Shown: positions 17,885 through 25,738, counted from the first letter of the stretch. The stretch is DNA of 64,000 nucleotides from an uncultured Christensenella sp. (GCA_910583855.1 CAJTYL010000007.1:51002-115001); one strand, 5' to 3'. The notes: generated from the sequence alone by a model not told the origin. A program made the numbers and translations.

Positions 17885-19096
17885 TTATATTATAAACGTT
17901 TCGCCGTCGTTCATTACTTTGACATAACCTTTAATCCCCATATCCGTAAACTTTTCGGGACATTCGCTGTGAATCGGAATAATCGTTTTCGCGTTTGTGA
18001 TTTCGCAAACGCGTTTTATTTCGTCTACACTTGCGTGTCCGCTTGTATGCAAGTAAACGATTTTGAAGCCTCTGTTTAATGCGCTATTTATAAAATTATA
18101 CTTATATTCATCAAATGCAGGGTGCGTTTTATCTAAATAACCGTTCCACATAGAATATATTAGCAAACTGTTCGGAAATGCTTCGATAGCCTTTTGAGTT
18201 GTATAATTTGTTCTTCCCAAAAAGAAAAACCCGCGCTCGTTCATCAGGTCGTGTAAATTACGTCCGTAAGAATAAATTTTTTGTCTCCCAAAATCGTAAA
18301 ACGGCGACACTGTATTTTGCGTAACGATTTTAAGTATTTCATGCTGAAAATCTTCTTCACATACGATAAACGGTTTTTTGTTTTTTATAGCAGTATTATA
18401 AAATCCCGCTATTGTATCGATATTCGTCGAACTGCAAAGAGCAAAAACATATTTGTTTTCACGTAAAATATTATTGGCTTGCGCCCCGAGTTCGCGCTCG
18501 GTTATGACCTCTTCGCCGGCGCGCGAAAGCATAGTGCCTTCGGTTATCAGCACGTCGATATTTTTACAATATTTTTCAAAAACGTTGGGCATTTTGCCGC
18601 CCCTTGCGCCGTGCATACGAAAATCGCCGGTATGTAAAATTCTTTTACCGTCTGCTTCGATTAACAGCATATACGCATCAAAAGCCGAATGGTCTACCAT
18701 GTATGGCGTTACTTTTATATTGCCGAAATAAAGAGGTTTGCCGACGGTAAATTCCTTAAACAAATCTACCTTTTCGGGGTTGCCTTTATTCAATTTGTTT
18801 TTTAATATGCCTTGAACCACACCGTAAATTTGCTTTGCAACTTTTCCCATATATATCGGGATATTCGGCAATACGTTTTCAAACATTCCAACATGGTCGC
18901 CGTGATAATGTGTAATTAGTACGGCATTACAATTTGGCGTGCCACTTGTTACGCCTTCTATCTCGAGCATCTGAATTTTACGATTAGTTGATGACAATTC
19001 CTCGCCCATATCGATTATAATCCGCGCAACGTCGGTTTTTATTTCGGTAACGCAACCGCCTATCTGATGAGTGCCACGATATACTTTTATTTGCAT
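17885..19096 (-). CDS. RNase J-like metallo-beta-lactamase/beta-CASP protein
   Basis: 403 residues. The MBL motif HYHGDH (His63, His65, Asp67, His68) is followed by a distal HTGDFRMHG and by beta-CASP-like motifs HTSGHAS and IPIHSE near the C-terminus. These are the hallmarks of the RNase J/CPSF nucleic-acid hydrolase group. It is shorter than RNase J (about 555 residues) and lacks the C-terminal dimer domain. The ATG at 19096 (ribosome binding site GGAAC) overlaps the stop of the upstream PD-(D/E)XK-like gene by 10 nt, so the two are translationally coupled. A housekeeping RNase J is not expected in such a cassette; a defence or RNA-decay role is inference. Confidence 0.85.
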   Translation of the reverse strand: MQIKVYRGTHQIGGCVTEIKTDVARIIIDMGEELSSTNRKIQMLEIEGVTSGTPNCNAVLITHYHGDHVGMFENVLPNIPIYMGKVAKQIYGVVQGILKNKLNKGNPEKVDLFKEFTVGKPLYFGNIKVTPYMVDHSAFDAYMLLIEADGKRILHTGDFRMHGARGGKMPNVFEKYCKNIDVLITEGTMLSRAGEEVITERELGAQANNILRENKYVFALCSSTNIDTIAGFYNTAIKNKKPFIVCEEDFQHEILKIVTQNTVSPFYDFGRQKIYSYGRNLHDLMNERGFFFLGRTNYTTQKAIEAFPNSLLIYSMWNGYLDKTHPAFDEYKYNFINSALNRGFKIVYLHTSGHASVDEIKRVCEITNAKTIIPIHSECPEKFTDMGIKGYVKVMNDGETFII

Positions 19097-19908
19097 AAAC
19101 TGTTCCAAATTTCATCTGTTGTAGGTCTTTCGTTTTGCTTAAACCAAACCGCGTTGTTTTTTCCAAGCGCGGCGGTTATGGTATTGAAAGTATAAATGCT
19201 GTTATCGGTAGGACTTAAAGGAGCTTCATAAACAAGTAATTTCGCGGGTTGTATAAGTTTTTTCGGCGCAGAATAATTCATTCCGAAAAGGTTGTTGATT
19301 ATTTCAATGTGGTTCGCATATTGAGTCAGTATCGCTTGCTGCTGTTCGGCAATAGCCGCAGAATAGGTATTGACTTGAGAAATTACTTCGGGAATAAAAC
19401 CTATTCTGACGCTTACGCGCCTATCCGAAAAAATTTTACCTTCAACAAACATAATTTCAGAGGATTGAGTATTATAAAGCACTAAATCGCATTTTTTTCT
19501 GCCGACGAACGTGCTGTTAAGATTGACTTCTATATCAAGTACGACCGTATCGTAAGGTTTTTCTCCGCCATAAGTATAACGATACAACGCATTCAGCAAT
19601 CGACGTTCTTTATCGTTTTTTTCTCCTTTGGAAAATTTATTTTCCACCTGAATTTTTGCCGTTTCGTATCGAGTTGAATCTTCCGTTGAACAACTATGTT
19701 TTTCATAAGCTTTATCCCTCGTAAATTTACCGTTTGCAAACTTATACAAGCAACCGCCCTCATAATAGAAATATATTTGGTTTTTCCTGACAGAGGGAAA
19801 AACCTTTCCGTCTTTAATATCGCTTATCAAAAGATTATAAATCGATTTGTTTTGTTCGCTCTGCAAAGCGTATATTTGTTTTTTGTCAAAACTGCGTATA
19901 AAACCCAT
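19087..19908 (-). CDS. Uncharacterised protein with a PD-(D/E)XK-like nuclease signature
   Basis: Not assigned to a named family. In 273 residues, the stretch around 120-160 reads VLDIEVNL...CDLVLYNTQSSEIMFVEGK, giving Asp141, Glu156 and Lys158 in the D-x(n)-E-x-K arrangement of restriction-endonuclease-fold enzymes. The first 60 residues (FDKKQIYALQ, YFYYEGGCLYKF) look like a separate small domain. There is no signal peptide. It is cotranscribed with, and overlaps, the downstream RNase J-like gene. AT-rich codon use and flanking repeats suggest horizontal gain. Nuclease activity is inference from the motif alone. Confidence 0.72.
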   Translation of the reverse strand: MGFIRSFDKKQIYALQSEQNKSIYNLLISDIKDGKVFPSVRKNQIYFYYEGGCLYKFANGKFTRDKAYEKHSCSTEDSTRYETAKIQVENKFSKGEKNDKERRLLNALYRYTYGGEKPYDTVVLDIEVNLNSTFVGRKKCDLVLYNTQSSEIMFVEGKIFSDRRVSVRIGFIPEVISQVNTYSAAIAEQQQAILTQYANHIEIINNLFGMNYSAPKKLIQPAKLLVYEAPLSPTDNSIYTFNTITAALGKNNAVWFKQNERPTTDEIWNSLCK

Positions 19909-19974
19909 TCTTATTCCTACTTAATTTTAATCAATTCATTGTAACACATTTTTTCAATTTTTGCAATGAACAAA

Positions 19975-20040
19975 ATAAAGACCGATAAGATTGCGGTTCT
20001 TATCAGTCATCTAATGGTGGAGAAGTAGTAACCTAAAACG
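19975..20040 (-). repeat. 3' module copy E: tRNA-tail-like sequence plus terminator hairpin
   Basis: On the minus strand, after the GNAT gene stop at 20064, the sequence AGGTTACTACTTCTCCACCA leads into a hairpin nearly identical to copy D (GACTGATAAGA with TCTTATCGGTC, then a T-rich tail). D and E agree over about 44 nt with about five differences. Confidence 0.65.
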
Positions 20041-20063
20041 AATATCCTACGTTAAATTGAAAT

Positions 20064-20834
20064 TTATAGCTTGTTCATTTCATCAACGAATTTGCTGTTT
20101 TTTGCAGTCATCTCGACCCAAGCGGGACGAAATCCGCTTTTGATTGCGTTGCGTACCGATTTTATATTTGACCACGCTGCGCAATAAAACGGCACTTTAT
20201 CGCGCTTTAATATCTCTAAAGCAAGTTCCGACGTGAGTGCGGCGGCAACCCCTTTATGTCGATATTCGGGTAAAACGTCTATACCTATCTGCCACATATC
20301 TTCACAATCTGCGCTGCAAGCGGCAAGCCCTACTAACGTATCATTATCGTATGCTCCCACTCCGAGAACATCATACTCTTTACGCTTTTCACAAAGTGCA
20401 TTACTCCATTCGTGCGTATATAAATCAGTAAAATCCTTACTGTTTAAAATTCGGGTTTCATATTCGCAAACTTGCTTTTTCAAAATATTTATATCGGGTA
20501 GAAAATACTCAGCCATAAAACAAATTTTCAAATCATAATTTCTTAAAGCGTCGCTAAAAACATTCATATTTGGAGTTTCAAAACAATGCTCAATTTGATA
20601 CCGCCCGATATAATCTTTTACAGTATTCTTGATATTCTCGCGAACCGACGCTACAATATTATTTCCATACGAAACAAGGTCGCACTCAAATGGAAGTTCG
20701 AGATATTTCCGTGCCGCGCTATTTTGTTTTGAGATTACGATTCTATTTTGACTGCTCAAAAAATCTTCTGCATTACACCCCAAATCGACAGCAGATTGGT
20801 GCATTGCAACTTGTAATATATCTTCATTCGTCAT
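20064..20834 (-). CDS. GNAT family N-acetyltransferase
   Basis: 256 residues. The C-terminal half is a GNAT domain: LVGLAACSADCEDMWQIGID, then the acetyl-CoA binding motif VLPEYRHKGVAAALTSELA, and FYCAAWSNIKSVRNAIKSGF. The N-terminal 110 residues are less conserved (HQSAVDLGCNAEDFL, SKQNSAARKYLEL). This two-part layout is common in clostridial GNATs of unknown substrate. The ATG at 20834 follows CGGAGAG by 8 nt; a longer upstream frame lacks a site. It is cotranscribed with the preceding GNAT/YoaP-like gene. Confidence 0.85.
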   Translation of the reverse strand: MTNEDILQVAMHQSAVDLGCNAEDFLSSQNRIVISKQNSAARKYLELPFECDLVSYGNNIVASVRENIKNTVKDYIGRYQIEHCFETPNMNVFSDALRNYDLKICFMAEYFLPDINILKKQVCEYETRILNSKDFTDLYTHEWSNALCEKRKEYDVLGVGAYDNDTLVGLAACSADCEDMWQIGIDVLPEYRHKGVAAALTSELALEILKRDKVPFYCAAWSNIKSVRNAIKSGFRPAWVEMTAKNSKFVDEMNKL

Positions 20835-20865
20835 TCGTTTTCTCTCCGTTAAATTGAAATTTATA

Positions 20866-21624
20866 TTACTGTCTATAATAACTCTCTGCAAGTTCAAGAA
20901 ACTTCTTCTCGTTTAGGATTTCGTTTGATATATATTGTCCGTTATAAAATACGGCGTAATTCGTCCACGCCATAGGCGCGTTTTGCGCTTTTTCCTTGCT
21001 GTCTATCAATACGCTTTCAAACGGAATGCCTTTGTCCTTTGCCGTTTGCTGAACAAGCGGAACGTATTTAGCCGTAAACGGACAACCGTGCGTATAATAC
21101 ACAACAAAACCTTGTTTATCTATATGCGGCTGTTTTGCTTGTTCTTTGAATTTCGGAACGGACGCATTTTCGTCGAAAGATAAATACATTAAAGTAAAGT
21201 TTGGATTTGCTTTATCCGTAACCTTAAACCCTTTATAAACAAGATATTTCGGATCTGACAAAAACGGCATTTTCTTTGGGGACGAAATTACGGTTAAGCC
21301 GCATTTGCCTTGCTCTTTTGCATCGGCTATACAGGCGTTTAATAAATCGTTGGCATAGCCGTGTCCTTTGAATGAACCTGAAACCCAAAAGCAATTTATG
21401 TGCATATAGTCGTTTGCTTCGATAGGACACCAAGCGTTTTCGGCGGGTATGTATTCGATAAAACATTTTCCGCGCTCGGTAGATTTCAAAAATACCAATC
21501 CGTCCTTTATTCTTTCTTTAAGCCACGCTTTCTTGCTTGCTACTTGTATATCTTTATTGTTTGATATGGCGCAACAAATATGTTCCTTTTCCAAATTGTC
21601 GATTGTGAGTTTAATATATTCCAT
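20866..21624 (-). CDS. GNAT acetyltransferase with YoaP-like C-terminal domain
   Basis: 252 residues: an N-terminal GNAT domain (1-150; WVSGSFKGHGYANDLLNACI is the acetyl-CoA loop) fused to a thioredoxin-like C-terminal part (about 165-250; GFVVYYTHGCPFTAKYVP, AVFYNGQYISNE) as in YoaP-type proteins. The substrate is unknown. A consensus minus-strand promoter (TTGAAA at 21699-21704, TATAAT at 21676-21681) and a leader hairpin shared with the 17.7-kb gene precede it. It is the first gene of a two-gene operon. Confidence 0.85.
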   Translation of the reverse strand: MEYIKLTIDNLEKEHICCAISNNKDIQVASKKAWLKERIKDGLVFLKSTERGKCFIEYIPAENAWCPIEANDYMHINCFWVSGSFKGHGYANDLLNACIADAKEQGKCGLTVISSPKKMPFLSDPKYLVYKGFKVTDKANPNFTLMYLSFDENASVPKFKEQAKQPHIDKQGFVVYYTHGCPFTAKYVPLVQQTAKDKGIPFESVLIDSKEKAQNAPMAWTNYAVFYNGQYISNEILNEKKFLELAESYYRQ

Positions 21625-21675
21625 ATTTTTTGTTCTCCGCTAAATTACTGTTTATCGCTCTAAATGAGCAAATAA

Positions 21676-21704
21676 ATTATAGCATAAACGAAAGTATTTT
21701 TCAA
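21676..21704 (-). promoter_or_regulatory. Minus-strand promoter of the GNAT operon
   Basis: TTGAAA (21704-21699), 17-nt spacer, TATAAT (21681-21676), followed in the leader by the 20-nt shared hairpin at 21638-21657 that includes the CGGAG ribosome binding site. Confidence 0.82.
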
Positions 21705-21738
21705 CTATATGTCAACGTAAAAACGGGCTTGTGGCACT

Positions 21739-21796
21739 GTGGCGGGTGCTTGAATAAACAAGCGGCTCGCTACGCTCGCCGTCAAGCACCCGCCAC
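21739..21796. repeat. Long perfect hairpin at the left side of the rolling-circle element
   Basis: A 15-bp perfect stem GTGGCGGGTGCTTGA (21739-21753) with its complement at 21782-21796, and a 28-nt loop that itself contains GCGGCTCGC...GCTCGCCG. Confidence 0.85.
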
Positions 21797-21837
21797 ACAA
21801 CCAAACACAACCGAAAAAGAGCAAACCGCCGAACACT

Positions 21838-21930
21838 AAAAAGCAAGGGCGGCAACTAAAATACGGCGACACGCGCAGGCTTTCCGTGTCCGCCGTATTT
21901 TTTTACGTTGCCGCCGTTTACTTGCTTTTT
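21838..21930. repeat. Nested palindrome with an internal terminator-like hairpin
   Basis: The outer arms AAAAAGCAAG/CTTGCTTTTT and CGGCAAC/GTTGCCG enclose an inner hairpin AAAATACGGCG...CGCCGTATTTTTTT (21858-21904). The two-level symmetry is like that of the other palindromes of this element. Confidence 0.8.
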
Positions 21931-22062
21931 ACTGCCGTTTATATTCCGCTTGCGTTCCCATAAACGCCGCTATTTGCCTACCGTTTGTAACCATTGACCG
22001 CACCGCAATTTTTGTTGCGGTGTTTTATAATGCCAAGTGTAAATTTTCTTGCAGAAAATTTT

Positions 22063-22327
22063 TCAAACTCGACAAAACTTGTCGAGTTTGACAGTTACAA
22101 TACCCACGAAAAAAGATAAAAGTATTTTTTCAAACTTGCAAAAAACTTGCGAGTTTAAGTTTTACAGTATAGGCACGGTTTTGGTAAAGTTCGGGTTTGT
22201 TTGGATTTTAGCAGGGTTTTGTTAGGGCGGAGTTTCTAACATTTCAAACCGAAAAACGCTACACTGTAACCACAGCGAAAAAAACTTAAAAAACTTTTTC
22301 AAATGGGCAAAAAACTTGCCTATTTGA
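22063..22327. repeat. Three 29-nt covarying hairpins upstream of the replication gene
   Basis: Copies at 22063-22091, 22130-22158 and 22299-22327 are each exactly 29 nt with 10-11-bp arms around an A-rich loop ending in CTT. The stems differ in sequence (CTCGAC/GTCGAG, CTTGC/GCGAG, TGGGC/GCCTA) but keep pairing. They lie in an AT-rich gene-free stretch (about 21.93-22.37 kb). They are candidate origin or control elements for the adjacent HUH protein. Confidence 0.8.
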
Positions 22328-22372
22328 CGGCTAAAATGCAATCACTAAAACGGCAACAAGGAGCAAAGCAAA

Positions 22373-22513
22373 ATGTTAAAAACGGAATTGAAAGTAGAAA
22401 CAATCGGAGAACCGAATATTCAAGCGTTGAGCGATAGCGAACAGCGCACGTTTTTTGAAACCTTGTTTGCAAGTATTTTGATACTGTCAAATAATCAATC
22501 GCAAGGAGTGTAA
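22373..22513 (+). CDS. Short protein preceding the HUH replication gene
   Basis: A 46-residue ORF with a good ribosome binding site (CAAGGAGC, 7 nt before the ATG), ending 4 nt before the start of the replication gene. It is acidic with a hydrophobic C-terminal stretch (FFETLFASILILSNNQS). No family is recognised. Spacing and ribosome binding site support translation in one operon with the HUH protein. Confidence 0.6.
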   Translation: MLKTELKVETIGEPNIQALSDSEQRTFFETLFASILILSNNQSQGV

Positions 22514-22517
22514 TGTT

Positions 22518-23420
22518 ATGAACGAAGAAACCAAGAATTATCCCGACACAAAAGTATATTTTGACGGTAGCCATTATATCGGCATACCGAAAGAAAACTA
22601 TCCACACGGCAAGGGCAGTAAAAAACAATCAAGGGCTATTCCCACGCCCGAACAAACGGAGCGAAAAGCCAAGTTTGAAACAGCATATAAAGAGAGCCAA
22701 AGCCTACCCAAGCGCGAGCGGAAAAAGTATATTGCCGAGAAATTGCAAGGCGAATTTGAAACCGCCGAGCAAGCAAAAGAATACACCGAGCAAAACATTG
22801 AGCGCAAAAAAAATAACGCCGCAAAGCGTAACACCCGACTGTGGCGCAAAATTTATACGCAACGGCAATGGGACTTTTTCGTTACTTTTACTTTCGACGA
22901 TAAAAAGCATACCGAGCAAAGTTTTAGAAAGTCGTTGAGTAATACGTTGAAACACCTTGTAAACCGTAAAGGGTGGAAATATATCGGCGTATGGGAACGG
23001 TCGAAAAACGAGCGGTTGCATTTTCACGGCATATTCGTTATTCCGCAAATGATAGGCAAATTAGAAACCGTTACGGACTACGACACCCGAAACCACCGCA
23101 AGCAAACTATATTGCAAAACACGCATTTCGCGGAACGGTACGGGCGAAACGATTTCAAAGAGATATGTCCGTTAAATTTGGAAGTTACGGTTAAATACGT
23201 CATTAAGTACATAGAAAAGAGCGGCGAACGGCTTGTGTACGGCGGCGATTTGCCCGAATACGTTGACTGCAACATACTTGCCGAAGATGTGGTTTGCCCG
23301 ATAGGAAAGGAAGATAGAAAAATACTGTTATTCGACGATTTCACTTGCATAGACAAAGACGGCGTAGTTAGGGGCAAAGCCACGCCCAAAGTATTAGCGC
23401 AAATGCCCAAAGCCAATTAA
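22518..23420 (+). CDS. Rolling-circle replication initiator, HUH endonuclease family
   Basis: 300 residues. A lysine-rich N-terminal part (1-115) precedes motif I FFVTFTFDD (about 120), the metal-binding HUH motif LHFHGIF (His168, His170) and a tyrosine motif VKYVIKYIEK (Tyr227 and Tyr231), in the order of phage and plasmid Rep proteins. It would nick one strand at an origin and stay bound to the 5' end. ACGCCGCAAAG-type AT/GC mix and dense lysines set it apart from host genes. AAGGAGTG lies 8 nt upstream of the ATG. The serine recombinase gene follows after a long palindrome. Confidence 0.85.
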   Translation: MNEETKNYPDTKVYFDGSHYIGIPKENYPHGKGSKKQSRAIPTPEQTERKAKFETAYKESQSLPKRERKKYIAEKLQGEFETAEQAKEYTEQNIERKKNNAAKRNTRLWRKIYTQRQWDFFVTFTFDDKKHTEQSFRKSLSNTLKHLVNRKGWKYIGVWERSKNERLHFHGIFVIPQMIGKLETVTDYDTRNHRKQTILQNTHFAERYGRNDFKEICPLNLEVTVKYVIKYIEKSGERLVYGGDLPEYVDCNILAEDVVCPIGKEDRKILLFDDFTCIDKDGVVRGKATPKVLAQMPKAN

Positions 23421-23421
23421 A

Positions 23422-23580
23422 TTATTTACCTTTCGTCCGGTGGAGCGTAAACGGCAACGCACTTTTCCGCAAGGGTAAAATGCACTACTTGCGTAGCCCT
23501 TGCGGAAACGAACGGAAAACAATTTATGCGTAAAGATTTTTGCATTGCCGTTTATTTTCGCTCCGCCGAAAGGTAAATAA
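23422..23580. repeat. 159-bp nested inverted repeat between the Rep and recombinase genes
   Basis: The 36-nt arms (23422-23457 and 23545-23580) pair almost throughout: TTATTTACCTTTCG, CGGTGGAGCG and TAAACGGCAA each find their complement. Inside them a perfect 12-bp hairpin TTTCCGCAAGGG (23464-23475) pairs with 23497-23508. It could be a single-strand origin, a recombinase target or a structured RNA. Confidence 0.85.
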
Positions 23581-23609
23581 AAAATACAATTCAAAAGGAG
23601 TTTTGAAAA

Positions 23610-25115
23610 ATGCAAACAGCAGTAATCTATGCCCGATACAGTTCGGACAGCCAAACCGAGCAAAGTATTGACGGACAGTTGCGCGTATGCACGGAATACG
23701 CCAAAAGCCACGATATACTTATACTCGATACCTACATAGACCGCGCTATGACGGGTACGAACGATAACCGCCCCGACTTTCAGCGTATGATGAAAGACAG
23801 TAATCGCAAACAATGGAATTACGTTATTGTTTACAAATTCGATAGGTTTTCCCGTAACAAGTATGAAACGGCTATGCACAAAAAGACGCTGAAAGACAAC
23901 GGCGTTAAAGTCGTATCGGCTACCGAGTTTGTACCCGACACGCCCGAAGGCATTATCTTTGAAAGTATGCTCGAAGGCTATGCGGAATACTATTCAGCCG
24001 AACTTTCGCAAAAGATACGGCGCGGCAATAACGAAAGCCGTCGTAAAGGAAATCTTACAGGCGGTAAAATACCTTACGGTTACAAGAACGAAAACAAGAA
24101 AGCCGTAGTTATACCCGAAGAAGCCGAAATCGTCAGATATATTTACGAGCAGTATTCCATAGGCGTATTTGTAAAAGACATTATAGCCGAACTCAATAGC
24201 AAAGGTTTATTACATAAAGGCAAGCCGTTTGCCAAGAATACCGTTTACGGAATATTAGGCAACGAAAGATATTCGGGTATATACCGACACAACGGCGAAG
24301 TATTTACAAATATCTATCCGCAGATAGTACCGAACGATATATTTGCGGTAGTACGCCAAAAAGTAGATTGCAATAAATTCGGCAAGCGTAGCGAACAAAT
24401 TACGTATTTACTCAAAGACAAAATTAAATGCGGTTATTGCGGTAAAAGTATCATCGGAGATAACGGCACAGCCAAGAACGGCGAAAGAAAGTATTACTAC
24501 ACTTGTTGCGGTCGCAAAAAGAAAACTACCGATTGCAAAAAGCAAGCGATTAGAAAAGACATTTTGGAAAAGATAATACTCGAAAACGTCATCGAGCAAA
24601 TACAAAAAGCCAATTCTCTTGACTACATCGTTAACGGCTTAATGCAAGAGCAAGAACGCCAAGCGCAAGCAAACGTAGTATTGAACTTGCTACTCAAAGA
24701 ACAGCGTACCACCGAAAATTCAATAAACAATATAATGACCGCTATTGAAAACGGCGGTACGACCAATACGGTTATGAAACGGTTGCGCGAATTAGAAACC
24801 CGTAAAGAAGAATTAGAACGGCAAATACTGATAGAGAAAAGCAAGACTGCCGTGCAACTTACCGAAACGCAAATACGAGAGTTTTACGCCCAAGCGTTGG
24901 CGTTAGAGCCGAAACTACTCATAAACTACCTTGTAAAGCAAATAACGCTTTACGACGATAAAATAGAGATACAATACAACAGCCCTATAAAGCAAAGTCC
25001 CGATAACGACAATCGGGGCTTTTTATTATGCTCGAAAACGGTTAAACTGTCTTTCAAAGTACCGTTCCGTGTAAATCTTATGCAATATGAATTTGAGATA
25101 GAGATGTATGTATAA
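23610..25115 (+). CDS. Large serine recombinase (site-specific integrase/resolvase)
   Basis: 501 residues. The N-terminal resolvase domain has VIYARYSSDSQTEQS (catalytic Ser about 11-12), YVIVYKFDRFSRNKYE and FVPDTPEGIIFESMLEGYAEYYS. A recombinase domain follows (GNLTGGKIPYGYK, YSIGVFVKDIIAELNSKGL), then a zinc ribbon CGYCGKSIIG...YYTCC and a coiled-coil C-terminal part (LKEQRTTENSINNIMTAIE). This is the usual layout of phage and ICE integrases. AAAAGGAG lies 9 nt before the ATG. It catalyses integration and, with a directionality factor, excision; no such factor is recognised here. Confidence 0.95.
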   Translation: MQTAVIYARYSSDSQTEQSIDGQLRVCTEYAKSHDILILDTYIDRAMTGTNDNRPDFQRMMKDSNRKQWNYVIVYKFDRFSRNKYETAMHKKTLKDNGVKVVSATEFVPDTPEGIIFESMLEGYAEYYSAELSQKIRRGNNESRRKGNLTGGKIPYGYKNENKKAVVIPEEAEIVRYIYEQYSIGVFVKDIIAELNSKGLLHKGKPFAKNTVYGILGNERYSGIYRHNGEVFTNIYPQIVPNDIFAVVRQKVDCNKFGKRSEQITYLLKDKIKCGYCGKSIIGDNGTAKNGERKYYYTCCGRKKKTTDCKKQAIRKDILEKIILENVIEQIQKANSLDYIVNGLMQEQERQAQANVVLNLLLKEQRTTENSINNIMTAIENGGTTNTVMKRLRELETRKEELERQILIEKSKTAVQLTETQIREFYAQALALEPKLLINYLVKQITLYDDKIEIQYNSPIKQSPDNDNRGFLLCSKTVKLSFKVPFRVNLMQYEFEIEMYV

Positions 25116-25147
25116 AGATATACAATCACGGCTATTTATTCCACGTT

Positions 25148-25288
25148 CCGCTTGACGTGAGCCTCGCAGGGGCGTGTATATAGGCAAATAAGGGCGAAAC
25201 GCGCAACCCGACCGATTAAATAAATCTGTCGGGTTTTGGTTTGCCTTTGGCGTTCCAGCCTAACACGCCCCTTTCTCACGTCAAGCGG
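25148..25288. repeat. 141-bp nested palindrome downstream of the serine recombinase
   Basis: The outer arms CCGCTTGACGTGAG (25148-25161) and complement (25275-25288), middle arms GGGGCGTGT (25169-25177) with 25263-25271, and inner arms AACCCGAC (25205-25212) with 25228-25235 form a three-level cruciform. It probably marks the right part of the integrated element. Confidence 0.85.
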
Positions 25289-25410
25289 CTTTCGCGGCAT
25301 AAACCGCCGTTTGTGCGTGATTGACAATATTGCCGCCGAACACCCGAAAAGCGTTACAGCGGCAATATAACGGCTTAATACGGCACAATGCGGAACGAAA
25401 AACAGCAAAG

Positions 25411-25455
25411 AAAAAACCTAAAACTTATTCCAACAAAAGGAGTTCGTTTTAGGTT
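25411..25455 (-). terminator. Terminator of the tRNA-Val/tRNA-Ala transcript
   Basis: Read on the minus strand, AACCTAAAAC (25455-25446) pairs with GTTTTAGGTT (25424-25415) followed by a T run, starting 5 nt after the tRNA-Ala CCA end. Confidence 0.85.
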
Positions 25456-25460
25456 TGGAT

Positions 25461-25536
25461 TGGTGGAGATAGCCGGGTTCGAACCGGCGACCTATACGTT
25501 GCGAACGTATCGCGCTGCCAACTGTGCTATATCCCC
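25461..25536 (-). tRNA. tRNA-Ala(CGC)
   Basis: A 76-nt cloverleaf on the minus strand. The acceptor GGGGATA pairs with TATCTCC, the anticodon arm is ATACG-TTCGCAA-CGTAT with anticodon CGC, the T-arm holds GGTTCGAACC, and CCA is encoded. The D-stem has one A-C mismatch. Confidence 0.93.
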
Positions 25537-25568
25537 GTATATTTTGCAGGATGTTAATCCTGCTATTT

Positions 25569-25645
25569 TGGTGGGAACAAATGGGCTCGAACCATCGACC
25601 TCTTGCATGTCAAGCAAGCGCTCTGACCAACTGAGCTATGCCCCC
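25569..25645 (-). tRNA. tRNA-Val(GAC)
   Basis: A 77-nt cloverleaf on the minus strand. The acceptor GGGGGCA pairs with TGTTCCC (two G-U pairs), the anticodon arm is CTTGC-TTGACAT-GCAAG with anticodon GAC, T-loop TTCGAGC, and encoded CCA. It is the first gene of the tRNA pair. Confidence 0.94.
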
Positions 25646-25655
25646 GAGTGGAACT

Positions 25656-25685
25656 ATTATATCATCAGACTTGCGGCGTTGGCAA
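25656..25685 (-). promoter_or_regulatory. Promoter of the tRNA pair
   Basis: On the minus strand TTGCCA (25685-25680), 18 nt, TATAAT (25661-25656), 10 nt before the mature tRNA-Val 5' end. Confidence 0.75.
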
Positions 25686-25738
25686 GTTTTTTCGGGGCGG
25701 TAAAAACAATTTCTTAATATAAACCCCGTTAAAGAAGG

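Larger units (their letters stand above)
21739..25288. mobile_element. Small integrated element: HUH replication protein, large serine recombinase and four long palindromes
   Basis: Between the minus-strand island and the tRNA genes lie a short ORF, an HUH endonuclease and a large serine recombinase, all plus strand. They are separated by long nested palindromes (21739-21796, 21838-21930, 23422-23580, 25148-25288). The combination of a rolling-circle initiator and a site-specific recombinase indicates an integrated replicon, either an integrative element or a phage-plasmid relic. No capsid, relaxosome or type IV secretion genes are present. The exact ends are not established because serine recombinase att cores are too short to recognise by eye. 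Confidence 0.75.

Noticed and set aside
17815..20040. Integron gene cassettes with attC sites
   Set aside because: The repeats lack the paired GTTRRRY/RYYYAAC core sites, and no integron integrase is present.
17815..20040. Terminal repeats of a transposon around the MBL/nuclease pair
   Set aside because: The repeats are direct, imperfect and each is tied to a stop codon; no transposase is present.
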